Positions 16,666-25,636 of a stretch of 64,000 nucleotides of DNA are shown here, piece by piece. Source of the DNA: Actinomycetes bacterium (GTDB lineage Bacteria > Actinomycetota > Thermoleophilia > Solirubrobacterales > 70-9); the NCBI GenBank assembly GCA_016861045.1, contig BOKP01000001.1, positions 375,529 through 439,528 of the forward strand, read 5' to 3'. The notes below the pieces were generated by a model, which saw only the letters and a list, made by a program, of their open reading frames with translations, was not told the DNA's origin and made no database searches. Position numbers and translations under genes: made by a program. The number at the start of each line of letters is the position of its first letter. Position 1 is the stretch's first letter.

Positions 16666-18185
16666 GCGGAGACGACTCACCCTCAGTGCCACATTGTTCC
16701 GACGGGCGCGATCAGGGTCGATACCGTCACGCCGCCGCGGAGCTCACGCTCGCCGATCCGTTCCAGGCTGAGGCGCTGGTCTCGAGTGCTCGGCCACGGC
16801 GGGACTCGCTTACCCGCTGGGCGTTGTTGGTCTCCGACCTCCTATCGATCGAGATCGCCCTTCTCGTTGCGGGCCTGGCGGCGAGCGAGAGGCCGGAGCC
16901 GATGGATCTTGCGCTCTACGGGCTAGCGATGCTTCCCGTCTGGGCGTTGCTGTTCAAGGTCTACGGCCTGTATGACCGCGATATCAAGCGAATCAGCCAC
17001 GCCGGCATCGACGACATTCCCGCGGCCTTCCATGCGTTGATCGTCGGGACCCTAGCCTTCTGGTACATCATGAAGGTCGCACCGTCGGAGCAGATGCTCT
17101 TCGCGGAGGTGGCGGGATTCGCGATCGTGTCCCTACCCCTGATCCTCGCCATGCGGGCGCTGACCCGGCGTGCGGTTCTCGCTGCGCTGGGGGGCGAGAA
17201 CGTCCTGATCGCGGCCAACGGCATCCGGTGCGAGATCGTTGCGCGAAAGCTGAACGCCCACCCCGAGTACGGACAGCACCCGCAGGCGCTCCTCGTTCCC
17301 GCCGACGGCGGCGCCATCCCCAGGGCCGCTACCCGCATTGCCGAGCCGTGGGTGGGCGGGGCGGCAGAGCTCGGGCGGAGAATCGCCACCGGCCGCTTTG
17401 ATCGGGTCATCGTCGCTCGTGACGACTACCCGGCGGCGGAAGTCCTCTCGATGATCAACCTCTGCCGACGCTACTGCGTCAAGATCGGGGTCATCCCCAG
17501 CGCCACCGATGCCTTCGGTCCGTCGCTCGAGCTGGATGAGATCGAGGGGCTGACGGTCCTTGGCGTCACCCCACCCGTCTTGAGCCGCACCTCCCGGATC
17601 CTCAAGCGCGGCTTCGACCTCGCCGTGGCGGTGCCGATCCTGGTACTGACGTCGCCGGTCATGGCGGCGGCGGCGATCGCGATCCGATTCGACTCCCCCG
17701 GTCCCGCCCTGTTTCGGCAGGCCCGGGTGGGTCACCGCTCCAAGGTCTTCACCCTGTTGAAGCTCAGAACGATGGTGGATGGCGCCGACAGGCAGCGCGC
17801 CGAGTTGATGAAGGAGAGCAAGGACCCGAACTGGTTGCACCTCCGGGACGACCCGCGGATTACCAGGGTCGGTTCGTTCCTGCGCCGCATTAGCGTCGAT
17901 GAGCTGCCACAGCTGATCAATGTCATTCGCGGCGAGATGAGCCTCGTCGGCCCACGGCCGCTGCCGGAGTCGGAGGACGCCAACGTCAAGGGCTGGGATC
18001 GTGGCCGGCTCGACCTGGTACCGGGCATCACCGGCCTGTGGCAGGTGCTCGGGCGGACGTCGATCCCCTTTCAGGAGATGGTCAAGCTTGACTACGTCTA
18101 TGTAGCCAATTGGACCCTCTGGATGGACATGAGGCTGCTGATGCGAACCCTGCCGGCGATGCTGCGGCGGCGCGGGGTCAACTGA
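16662..18185 (+). CDS. Polyprenyl glycosylphosphotransferase (initiating sugar transferase)
   Basis: The 507-residue membrane protein transfers a sugar phosphate to undecaprenyl phosphate, the first step of a lipid-linked repeat unit. It has four N-terminal membrane segments (about residues 45-180), a middle nucleotide-binding-like domain and the C-terminal catalytic domain from about residue 310. That domain reads KRGFDLAVAVPILVLTSP, PALFRQARVGHRSKVFTLLK, RVGSFLRRISVDELPQL, GEMSLVGPRPLP and PGITGLWQVLGR. This is the WbaP/WcaJ/CpsE architecture. GTG start overlapping the upstream stop. Its 3' end overlaps the convergent acetyltransferase gene by 8 nt. Confidence 0.95.
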   Translation: MSGDDSPSVPHCSDGRDQGRYRHAAAELTLADPFQAEALVSSARPRRDSLTRWALLVSDLLSIEIALLVAGLAASERPEPMDLALYGLAMLPVWALLFKVYGLYDRDIKRISHAGIDDIPAAFHALIVGTLAFWYIMKVAPSEQMLFAEVAGFAIVSLPLILAMRALTRRAVLAALGGENVLIAANGIRCEIVARKLNAHPEYGQHPQALLVPADGGAIPRAATRIAEPWVGGAAELGRRIATGRFDRVIVARDDYPAAEVLSMINLCRRYCVKIGVIPSATDAFGPSLELDEIEGLTVLGVTPPVLSRTSRILKRGFDLAVAVPILVLTSPVMAAAAIAIRFDSPGPALFRQARVGHRSKVFTLLKLRTMVDGADRQRAELMKESKDPNWLHLRDDPRITRVGSFLRRISVDELPQLINVIRGEMSLVGPRPLPESEDANVKGWDRGRLDLVPGITGLWQVLGRTSIPFQEMVKLDYVYVANWTLWMDMRLLMRTLPAMLRRRGVN

Positions 18186-18678
18186 GCTGGCGGCCCGTGG
18201 AGGCTCTCGCCGGGACTCCGACCACGGTCGCTTCCGCCTCAACGTCGCGGGTGACGACCGCGCCGGCGCCGACGAGCGCGCCGGCGCCGATGGTGACGCC
18301 TCCCAAGATCACTGCCGCCGAGCCGATCGTGGCGCCATCCTCGACGTCGATCGGCAACAGCGTCCAGTCGTTGGAGCTCGCAAGCTCCCCATCGCTGTTG
18401 GTGGCCCGCGGGAGCTTGTCGTTGACGAACATCACCCCATGGCCGATGAAGACCCCGTCACCGATCGTGACCCCGTCGCAGATGAATGTGTGGCTCTGGA
18501 TCTTGCATCGTCTTCCAATCACCGCGCCAGTCTGGATCTCGACGAAGGTGCCGATGCGCGAGCCGGCGCCGACCGCGCATCCGTAGAGGTTCGTGAACGG
18601 GTGGACAACGACATCGGCGCCGAACCGGCACTCACGGATCATGCGATGAGGGGCCTCGTTGGCCGGGGATCCCTGCAT
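18178..18678 (-). CDS. Hexapeptide-repeat N-acetyltransferase (WlbB/WbpD-like)
   Basis: The 166-residue product is a left-handed beta-helix acyltransferase with repeated [LIV]-G-x4 hexads: GAGSRIGTFVEIQTGAVIG, CDGVTIGDGVFIGHGV, DGATIGSAAVILGGVTIGAGALVGAGAVV. The loop FVNDKLPRATNSDG is typical of sugar-nucleotide acetyltransferases of the WbbJ/WlbB group. Together with the Gfo/Idh and DegT enzymes it would complete an acetamido sugar. It is on the opposite strand to its partners. A second ATG at residue 13 is an alternative start. A candidate -10, TATCCT (18689-18694, minus strand), lies 10 nt upstream of the first ATG. Confidence 0.9.
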   Translation of the reverse strand: MQGSPANEAPHRMIRECRFGADVVVHPFTNLYGCAVGAGSRIGTFVEIQTGAVIGRRCKIQSHTFICDGVTIGDGVFIGHGVMFVNDKLPRATNSDGELASSNDWTLLPIDVEDGATIGSAAVILGGVTIGAGALVGAGAVVTRDVEAEATVVGVPARASTGRQLS

Positions 18679-18737
18679 GGGTGTCCCGAGGATAGGGGAA
18701 CGTCATCGGCCCTCTAGCCGCTGACGATGACCGTCCC

Positions 18738-19940
18738 GTGCGCCGAACGGCGTTGCTGGGGGCGGCGCGCGCGCTTGAGGCCTGGGGCTGGGAGCGCGGC
18801 TGGATCGGCCCCGATCCATACGAGGCGCTGAACGGGACCCGGGTGCCGGTGCCGCGGAGCGGGCGTGGACGCCGAGTCGTCATCCAAGCCATCAAGCGCG
18901 CTCCCATTGACCTCCGCCGACCGCTTGGAATCCACCCTCGTCGCGATTCCGCCGCCATCGCCCAAGTGCTGTCGGCCTACGTGCGACCGGGCCTGCTCGC
19001 CGACGAGCGGGTCCGACGTGCACGAATCGGTTGGTGCGTCGACCGGCTGGTCGAGTTGCGCACGCCGTTCAGCTCCGAGAGCTCCTGGGGCTACCACTTC
19101 GATGTGGAGACCCGGTTCTTCTTCTACCCCAAGACGACACCGAACACGATCGCGACCGCCTTCACCGGCCTTGCGCTGCTCGATGCTCACGCGGCGGGTG
19201 TGGAGGGCGACACCATGGGGCTCGCCGCATCCGCCGGGCGCTTCTTCCTCGACTCAGTCGAGCAGACCCCGGGCAGAGGGGGTGCGTTCTTCGGCTATTT
19301 CCCGGGAGATCGCTCACCGATCCACAACGCGAGCCTGCTCGCCTGTCGCCTGCTCGCTCGCCTGCTTGCCGCCGGCGGCGCCGGCGGTGATGAGCGGCGG
19401 ATGGCCGACGCCGTCGAGGCCGGGGTCGGCTTCGCCCTCGCCCATCAGCGTGCGGATGGCTCCTGGCCGTACGCCGAGGCCGCGATCGGCGGATGGGTCG
19501 ACAACTTCCACACCGGCTACGTCCTCGATGCATTGCTGGATTGCGTCCCGGTGCTGTCGCCCAGGCTTCGAGAACGAGCCTTGGCCGCCTGGCGGCGCGG
19601 CCTTGACCTCTATACGAAGGGGCTGTTCGATCCCGACGGCGCCCCACGGGCCACGATGGCGCGGCGCTATCCGATCGACGGCCAATGCGTTGCCCAGGCG
19701 ATCGAGACCTATTCGCGAGCCTCGGCGATCGAGCCCGGGTTCCTCGGGGCGGCGTGGAGGGCATTCGACTTCGCGATACGGAGAATGCGCCGGGTCGACG
19801 GCACCTTCGTCTTCCAGCGTCACCGACTGTGGACGAATCGCGTTCCTCACGTCCGCTGGGTGCAGGCGCCTATGCTTGCCGCAATGGGTTCGCTGCTCGA
19901 TGCGAGCGTCGGCGGGGTCGAAGCGGATCGCGCCCGGTGA
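18738..19940 (+). CDS. Unknown protein with an alpha/alpha-toroid fold, polysaccharide locus
   Basis: The 400-residue product (GTG start) is mostly helical. It has repeated helix-hairpin segments that resemble (alpha/alpha)6 barrels of cyclases and polysaccharide-active enzymes: SSWGYHFDVETRFFFYPK, NTIATAFTGLALLDAH, ADGSWPYAEAAIGGWVDNFH. No signal peptide or membrane segment is evident. A role in glycan modification is suggested only by the neighbours: it overlaps the DUF354 gene by 4 nt and sits between sugar-synthesis genes. I cannot name a reaction. Confidence 0.85.
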   Translation: MRRTALLGAARALEAWGWERGWIGPDPYEALNGTRVPVPRSGRGRRVVIQAIKRAPIDLRRPLGIHPRRDSAAIAQVLSAYVRPGLLADERVRRARIGWCVDRLVELRTPFSSESSWGYHFDVETRFFFYPKTTPNTIATAFTGLALLDAHAAGVEGDTMGLAASAGRFFLDSVEQTPGRGGAFFGYFPGDRSPIHNASLLACRLLARLLAAGGAGGDERRMADAVEAGVGFALAHQRADGSWPYAEAAIGGWVDNFHTGYVLDALLDCVPVLSPRLRERALAAWRRGLDLYTKGLFDPDGAPRATMARRYPIDGQCVAQAIETYSRASAIEPGFLGAAWRAFDFAIRRMRRVDGTFVFQRHRLWTNRVPHVRWVQAPMLAAMGSLLDASVGGVEADRAR

Positions 19941-20980
19941 GGGTCTGGATCGACATGGCCAACTCCCCGCATCCGCTGCTGTTCGCCCCGGTGGCGAGGC
20001 GTCTGGTTGAGCAAGGGGCCGAGGTGCTCATCACCGTACGGAATCACGCGCAGACGCTCGAGCTGACGCGCCAGCGCTGGCCCGAGGCCGAGATCCTCGG
20101 GGCTCCGGGCCGAGACGGCAGACTGGGAAAGCTCGGCTCGTTGGCACGCCGGGTCGCGGAATGCCGGACTTGGGCCCGACGTCGCCGCCCCCATGTTGCG
20201 CTGTCCCACAACTCCTACGCGCAGATCGTCGCCGCTCGCTTGGTTGGCGTGCCGGTGGTCACCGGGATGGACTACGAGCACCAGCCAATGAACCACCTCG
20301 CCTTTCGCGGTGCAAGCCGGATCCTCGTCCCGGAGGCCGTTCCGGCTGGTGTGATTCGGAGGCAGGGAGCAACCGGAGCCAAGACCATCCGCTACCCGGG
20401 TCTCAAGGAGGAGCTCTACCTGGCCGACTTCGAGCCGGACCCGGGGGTCCTCGATGTCGTCGGAGTATCGCGTCAGGCGGGAGAGGCGGTCGTGGTGGTG
20501 CGCTCCGCTCCCGTCGGCTCCGCCTATCACCCCGACGAGAACCCCCGCTTCGTGGACGGGTTGCGGTACCTCGCTGCGCAGCAGCACGTCCGCTGCGTTG
20601 TCCTTGCCCGGCATGAGAGCCAGCGACAGGAGATCGAAGGGCTCGACCTGCCCAACTGCGTAATCCCCAAGAGGGCTGTGGACGGCCGCTCGCTGCTGTG
20701 CGCCGCGGATCTCTTCATCGGTGCGGGCGGCACGATGTGTCGCGAGGCGGCGCTGCTCGGCGTGCCGACGCTGAGCATGTTCGCCGGCCGCCCCGCCGCC
20801 GTGGATGGCTGGCTCGAGCGCCAAGGTCGGATGGCCCGTTTCGAGCGTCCCGATCAACTCGACCGGGTACGTCCGCGAGCTAATCGGGCCGCCGATCTCG
20901 CGCGCTTGCGAAGTGCCGCCGAGCCGATCCAGCGTGTGTTCATCGAGGCGACAGCAGCCGCGGGCGCGCTCGATGGATGA
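19937..20980 (+). CDS. DUF354-type glycosyltransferase-like protein
   Basis: The frame is open from 19685, but the GTG at 19937 (GTGA overlap with the upstream stop) gives the expected start, MRVWIDMANSPHPLLFAPVARRL. This is characteristic of the DUF354 family, a GT-B-like group found in archaeal and bacterial polysaccharide loci. The 347-residue protein has two Rossmann-like halves; the second contains GAGGTMCREAALLGVPTLSMF, which matches the nucleotide-sugar binding loop of GT-B enzymes. Donor and acceptor are unknown. Confidence 0.87.
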   Translation: MRVWIDMANSPHPLLFAPVARRLVEQGAEVLITVRNHAQTLELTRQRWPEAEILGAPGRDGRLGKLGSLARRVAECRTWARRRRPHVALSHNSYAQIVAARLVGVPVVTGMDYEHQPMNHLAFRGASRILVPEAVPAGVIRRQGATGAKTIRYPGLKEELYLADFEPDPGVLDVVGVSRQAGEAVVVVRSAPVGSAYHPDENPRFVDGLRYLAAQQHVRCVVLARHESQRQEIEGLDLPNCVIPKRAVDGRSLLCAADLFIGAGGTMCREAALLGVPTLSMFAGRPAAVDGWLERQGRMARFERPDQLDRVRPRANRAADLARLRSAAEPIQRVFIEATAAAGALDG

Positions 20981-22088
20981 TCGCGTAGTTCCATTCGTCG
21001 ATCTCGGCCGCACGCACGACGCGATCAACGGCGACATCCTCGACGCCATCGAGGCGGTGGTCGATAGCGGAGACTTCATCCTCGGCTCCGCCGTCGAACG
21101 GTTCGAGCGGGCGTTTGCCTCGTTCGTGGGGGTCGGCCATGGCACCGGCGTGGGATCCGGAACGGCCGCGCTGACGGTCGCTACCCTCGCCACCGGCATC
21201 GAGGCCGGCCAGGAGGTGATCGTTCCCGCGCACACCTACATCGCGACTGCGCTAGGCGTGATGCACGCAGGTGCGGTACCCGTTTTTTGCGAGGTCGATT
21301 CCGTGACCGGATTGATCGACCTCGATTCCGCGGCCGCCGCAGTCGGGGGCCGAACCGCGGCGGTCGTCCCGGTTCATCTCTACGGCCAGGCCTGCCCGAT
21401 GGACGAGGTGGCGGCTTTCGCCGAGCGTCACGGGTTGGTCGTGATCGAGGACGCCGCACAGGCCCATGGCGCGAGTTGGCGAGGCGCTAAGGCGGGCTCA
21501 TTCGGGCACGCGGCTGCCTTCAGCTTCTACCCGTCCAAGAACCTCGGCGCCCTCGGTGACGGTGGCATCGTGCTGACCGACGACGAGGAGGTCGCCGCTG
21601 CCGCCCGGCGGTGGCGGAACCTCGGCCAGCGCGCCAAGGGCGAGCACGTCGAGGCCGGGTTCAACACTCGCCTCGACACCTTGCAGGCAGCGGCTCTGAG
21701 CATCAAGCTCCGGTATCTGGATGGGTGGAATGCCAGCCGTCGCGAGGCATCGACGATCTATCGCGAGCGTCTCGGGGGCGTCGTGGGGGTGCTTCCACGG
21801 CGGCCCGGTGCCGACGACGTCTGGCACCTGTTCCCGGTGCTCGTTGCAGATCGCGATCGCGTGGCCGAGCGGATGAGGGGGCGAGGTATCGGGGTTGGCC
21901 TGCACTACACGCCCGCCGTCCACATGCAGCCGCCGTTCGGCGGGCAGGATCGGGCTGGTGAGTTCCCGGTGGCGGAGGCCTGGGCCGCGCGTGAGCTGTC
22001 CCTACCGATGTTCCCCGGGATCACGCGTTCGGAGGTCGAGCGAGCAGCGGACGCTCTGCTCGAGTCCGTCGGTGATGCGGGGCGGTGA
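20973..22088 (+). CDS. DegT/DnrJ/EryC1/StrS-family sugar aminotransferase
   Basis: A PLP-dependent aminotransferase that would aminate a keto-sugar nucleotide, here probably the product of the 15622 dehydrogenase. The ATG at 20973 overlaps the previous gene by 8 nt and gives 371 aa. Motifs: GSGTAALTVA, PAHTYIATALGV, EDAAQAHGASW and the PLP lysine in FSFYPSKNLGALGDGG (Lys189). The C-terminal GIGVGLHYTPAVHMQPPF is typical of the WbpE/WlbC/ArnB group. It is the last gene of the forward block and faces the 22378 gene. Confidence 0.94.
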   Translation: MDDRVVPFVDLGRTHDAINGDILDAIEAVVDSGDFILGSAVERFERAFASFVGVGHGTGVGSGTAALTVATLATGIEAGQEVIVPAHTYIATALGVMHAGAVPVFCEVDSVTGLIDLDSAAAAVGGRTAAVVPVHLYGQACPMDEVAAFAERHGLVVIEDAAQAHGASWRGAKAGSFGHAAAFSFYPSKNLGALGDGGIVLTDDEEVAAAARRWRNLGQRAKGEHVEAGFNTRLDTLQAAALSIKLRYLDGWNASRREASTIYRERLGGVVGVLPRRPGADDVWHLFPVLVADRDRVAERMRGRGIGVGLHYTPAVHMQPPFGGQDRAGEFPVAEAWAARELSLPMFPGITRSEVERAADALLESVGDAGR

Positions 22089-22377
22089 GCGTGCGCCGCG
22101 GGTAGAGCCGTTTTCGTGACGGACGCCTCAAGCTGCTCCAAGCGGTGTCGGCCGCGTCGAGGCGCCACAGATCTGGGCGCGAGCGTGCCGTGTGTGTCGA
22201 CTGCGACCGCCAGCACCGGCGCCCGACGCTCGATCGCTGCCCGATCGGTGGTCGTCAGCCAGCCGTCCGGTCGGCGGCGCCTGCGCAGCACCGGCGTTTG
22301 GGTGCCTTGCTCTCGGTGCCGCGTGGCCTGGGACCCGGCGCCCCCCGGTCAACGCCGGAGGCGGCATCGGTCGATCG
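22089..22377. other. Intergenic gap between convergent genes, no gene recognised
   Basis: This 289-nt stretch lies between two convergent 3' ends. Both strands contain open frames of 80-130 codons here, but they look like GC-bias frames with Arg/Pro/Ala-rich content. No strong stem with a T-run is visible. Confidence 0.6.
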
Positions 22378-24879
22378 CTACTCCAGCAGGCGGATTTCGT
22401 AGATCGTTGCCCGCCCGCGGTCGATGCCGGTGATCCAGATCAGAAAGTAGCGATGCGGTTCGCCCGCATTCAGGTCGACGATCTGCCTCCCCCGAGACAC
22501 GAGCTCGCGGGTCAGCGGGGGACCCCACGCGGGCAGGTCCGCCGGAGGGGTGTCGAGGTTCCAGCCGTGGATCTCGTAGGTCCGGCCACCACCGCCGGTT
22601 CGGAGCTGCATCCGGCTCGGGGTGACGGGCTTACCGGCATCGACGTAGATCCCAACGCCGTCCTTTGGGATCCCGTCGAGCCCCGCGTAGTAGTCCTCGG
22701 TGCTCCAAGCGGTGTTCGGATCGCCGTCGATCGCCATGCTCGTATCGGCGGCGTGCTCATCGCCGTCCCCACCTGAGCTCGCCGGATCGAAGTCGGTCGC
22801 CGAGTTGAGCGCGATCGACTTCCCGTCCTCGCTCCTCGAGGGTTCTCGCTCGGTGCGACCCCGACCTCCGTGGCTCGCGCCTTCAATGTCGAGGAAGGTC
22901 GCCATCGGGTTGAGCTCCTGTGCCCTTCGAAGTGCCGCCCGGGCCGCACTCGCTCTGCCGAGCAGGGCCCGCTGCCGGCTGAGCACCCACCAAGTCTCCC
23001 AGTTGGTCGGCTCCGCATCCGTGGCGGCATGGGCCACGGCCGTCGCCGCGGCGGGATTGCCAAGTCGCTCATAGGCGAACGCCTGCTGGACAAGCGGGGT
23101 GGCCGCATACGGCTGCAGGCCCGTGGCTTCCTTCGCCCGTGACAGCGACTCGTTGAAATCCCCGGCTCGGAACGCTGCCTGGCTCTCGGCAACGATCCTC
23201 GATCCGTACATCGGAATCGCGGTCACGGCGATGGCTGCGGCGGCGACGATCGTCGCGATGCCGGCGACTGCGATCCGGGTGGCCCTCGAGCCAATCGGCG
23301 CGGGTCGTTCGTCGCCAGCCCGGACGATCGCCGCCGCGATCCACAGGAACGCGATCGGGATCACCGCGATCTCCCAGAGCCAGTCGATCCCCGCCGCGAT
23401 CGTGAACGCGAGTGCCGACGCGGTCGCGGCGGCCATTGCCTGGCGCTCACGGCCTTCGACCAGGAAGGACCTGCGCACGCCCGTGACGAGGGCGAGCAGG
23501 ACGAATCCGCCGATCAGCGTCAGGCCGACGATCCCGAGCTCCCCGAGGACCTCGGCGAACAGCGAGTGCGCGTCGCGGATGAAGCCGGGGATCTCCTTGT
23601 GCTGGCTCCAGAAGTAGACGAACGTGCCCGGCCCGATGCCGTGGATCGGCTCGCTCGTGAACGCCTCGACCGCCCCGGACCAATACTGCCAACGGCCGTT
23701 GCCGCTCGCGCTCGAGAGCCGGTCGGCCTGTGCGCCCGGATGGTCTGGCTGTTTGAAGGTCTCCCAGTCCTCACTCAGACGTTGGGGGCCACCCCCAAGG
23801 AGAAAGCCCAAGATCGCGATTCCCATCGCGATCGCCGCCGCGCCGACAGCGACGCGGCGGGACACCGCGGGCATCTCGGGAAGCCTGCCCCGCCGAACGG
23901 CCCAGCCGATCCCGGCGATCAGCACGCCCACCACCACGCCCCCCCCGATGACCGCCACGAGCATCTGATCGCCTTCTGCCAAAGCGGTCTGATCGACGAG
24001 CCCGGATCGCAGGGAGGGACGTTGCTCAGCCGCCCAGATCAGGCCCGCGCTCGCGACCGCGAGAACGCTCAGCGTCGGGATGAGGGACAGCCGTCGCTCC
24101 GACAGCGCCACGAGCGCGACCACTCCGACGAAGCATGCGATGATTCCGCCGCGCGAGAACGTGTAGTAGGCCGTTAGAGCCATCATCGGAGCCAGGGCCG
24201 CCGCACCGCCGCGGACCGGAAGGGAACGTGCCGTGACCGACAGCCAGACGATCAGCGGCAACCCGACCGCGGTCAGGCCGGCGAGGGCGTTCCAGTAGTT
24301 GAGTGGGTAGGCAAGCCGGCTCTGCGTCGTGGGCAACGCGTCGGCTATCCGAACTTCCGGGAACCAGTTCGGCTCCAGTCGCGACAGCAGCGCAACGGTC
24401 GCGATCGCTGCGCAGCCCGTTCCGACGCCGGCCAGCATCGGCCGGAGCCGATCGCGACCGGCAATCAGCATCGCGAGGAGGAAGATCCCGAGGTAGGACG
24501 CCACGCGGCCAGCCTCGATCATCGTCTGCTCGGCGCTGCTCGACCAAGCCAGTGCTGTGATCGTCCATACCACGAACCCGGCGAGAAGCGTGGTCGCGAT
24601 CCATCCGGTTCGCCCTATTCGGACCGCTGGGTTGATCCCCGCGATCAGCCCGAGCAGGGCGATCCACCAAGCCGCGATCCCGACCTGGCCGCGGACCAGG
24701 GTGTCGAACCCGCCGCTCTCCATCCCCAGGTACACGACGACCGCAAACGGCACCAGAAAGCGTGCTGCCGCCCCCGGTTCGGGAGTATTCCGAAGACGCC
24801 GACGCCCGCCGTGGTCGGTTGGCTTCCCGCGGCTGGAGTCAGGCGCCATGAGGTCGCGCGTCGGCTGCCGCACCCGCAC
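22378..24879 (-). CDS. Wzy/O-antigen-ligase-like membrane protein fused to TPR and discoidin-like domains
   Basis: Numbered from the GTG at 24879, the product is 833 aa. Residues about 40-530 hold roughly a dozen membrane segments and the Wzy_C (O-antigen ligase) region with AYYTFSRGGIIACFVG and the loop EPIHGIGPGTFVYFW ... RDAHSLFAEVLGELG. Residues about 567-659 are TPR-like helices (RAGDFNESLSRAKEATGLQP, AYERLGNPAAATAVA). Residues about 690-833 form a discoidin/F5-8-like domain (MAIDGDPNTAWSTEDYY, KDGVGIYVDAGKPV) like that at the end of actinobacterial MviN proteins. It would polymerise or ligate glycan at the outer face of the membrane, with the tail probably extracellular. The start is uncertain: the frame is open to GTG 24948 and an ATG exists at 24849. 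GTG 24879 is 7 nt from a TATCCT box. Confidence 0.88.
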   Translation of the reverse strand: MRVRQPTRDLMAPDSSRGKPTDHGGRRRLRNTPEPGAAARFLVPFAVVVYLGMESGGFDTLVRGQVGIAAWWIALLGLIAGINPAVRIGRTGWIATTLLAGFVVWTITALAWSSSAEQTMIEAGRVASYLGIFLLAMLIAGRDRLRPMLAGVGTGCAAIATVALLSRLEPNWFPEVRIADALPTTQSRLAYPLNYWNALAGLTAVGLPLIVWLSVTARSLPVRGGAAALAPMMALTAYYTFSRGGIIACFVGVVALVALSERRLSLIPTLSVLAVASAGLIWAAEQRPSLRSGLVDQTALAEGDQMLVAVIGGGVVVGVLIAGIGWAVRRGRLPEMPAVSRRVAVGAAAIAMGIAILGFLLGGGPQRLSEDWETFKQPDHPGAQADRLSSASGNGRWQYWSGAVEAFTSEPIHGIGPGTFVYFWSQHKEIPGFIRDAHSLFAEVLGELGIVGLTLIGGFVLLALVTGVRRSFLVEGRERQAMAAATASALAFTIAAGIDWLWEIAVIPIAFLWIAAAIVRAGDERPAPIGSRATRIAVAGIATIVAAAAIAVTAIPMYGSRIVAESQAAFRAGDFNESLSRAKEATGLQPYAATPLVQQAFAYERLGNPAAATAVAHAATDAEPTNWETWWVLSRQRALLGRASAARAALRRAQELNPMATFLDIEGASHGGRGRTEREPSRSEDGKSIALNSATDFDPASSGGDGDEHAADTSMAIDGDPNTAWSTEDYYAGLDGIPKDGVGIYVDAGKPVTPSRMQLRTGGGGRTYEIHGWNLDTPPADLPAWGPPLTRELVSRGRQIVDLNAGEPHRYFLIWITGIDRGRATIYEIRLLE

Positions 24880-24886
24880 CGATGGG

Positions 24887-24924
24887 AGGATAGGGGTTGG
24901 CTCCGGGCGAGTCGATGTTAGACT
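24887..24924. promoter_or_regulatory. Overlapping divergent promoters
   Basis: On the plus strand, TTGGCT (24897-24902), 16 nt and TAGACT (24919-24924) form a sigma70-like promoter for the 25017 gene. On the minus strand, TATCCT (24892-24887) lies 7 nt before the GTG at 24879, suggesting a leaderless transcript for the Wzy-like gene. The two signals interleave, so the genes may compete for polymerase. Confidence 0.5.
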
Positions 24925-25016
24925 CGCCGTGGACCTGTCATGTCGCACGGCGGGGAAAGCGACCCTCCTCTGCCGCGATCCAGCGAGACACCTGAGAGCG
25001 CCAGGGACGCCCCATC

Positions 25017-25520
25017 ATGGCATCAAGATGGCCGACCTCGATAGCCGTCGCAGTGGCCGTGACGCTGCTGATGGTGGTCGATGCCCCGGCGCAGAATCCC
25101 AGCGCCGACCAGTACACACCGGTTGCCCCGAGTGGTGGCGGCCCGGCGCCGCTGGTCGGCGGCAGCTCGGGTGGCGGGGGCTCGGCCGCCGCGGCAAGCC
25201 CGGCCCTGGGCGAAACCTCCGAGTTGCCCGGCGCACAGGCCGGGCTAGAAGCCGCCGGCGAGGCTGACGCGGGTCGTGTCGGCGGCCAGGGAAGGAATGG
25301 CCTCGCTCCGGGGGGAGGCCAGGCGGTGTTTGACGAGGGCATCGTGGCTGCGGGCGGGCAGTCCGGATCCGGCGACCAGTCGGCAGCCAGCCTCGTGCGT
25401 GCGGCCGGGGGTGACCCGGGCATGGGTGGCTTCTTCTGGGTCTTGCTCGGGGCGAGCTTGGTGTGGGCGGCAGTCCTGGGTGTCAGGCGGCACCATGGTG
25501 ACCGGATCCCCAGAGAGTGA
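25017..25520 (+). CDS. Small secreted Gly/Ala-rich protein with a C-terminal membrane anchor
   Basis: The 167-residue product has a signal peptide (residues about 1-25, TSIAVAVAVTLLMVVDAPAQ) and a low-complexity Gly/Ala/Ser middle (PLVGGSSGGGGSAAAASPA). A C-terminal hydrophobic helix (GGFFWVLLGASLVWAAVLG) is followed by RRHHGDRIPRE. That tail shape, TM plus positive end, is like a cell-surface anchor or sorting tail, but no LPXTG is present. It lies between the Wzy-like gene and a secreted glycosidase-like gene, so a surface role is plausible. No family recognised. Confidence 0.8.
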   Translation: MASRWPTSIAVAVAVTLLMVVDAPAQNPSADQYTPVAPSGGGPAPLVGGSSGGGGSAAAASPALGETSELPGAQAGLEAAGEADAGRVGGQGRNGLAPGGGQAVFDEGIVAAGGQSGSGDQSAASLVRAAGGDPGMGGFFWVLLGASLVWAAVLGVRRHHGDRIPRE

Positions 25521-25636
25521 TCCGGGCGCAACTTCCCTCCACCAGCCTTGTTACGTTCGATGTCGATGCTTAGTCCTCACCGGCCGCTCTGCTGGCGTAC
25601 CGACCTGAGGTCGGATGCGCCCGAGCGGAGAGTTCA

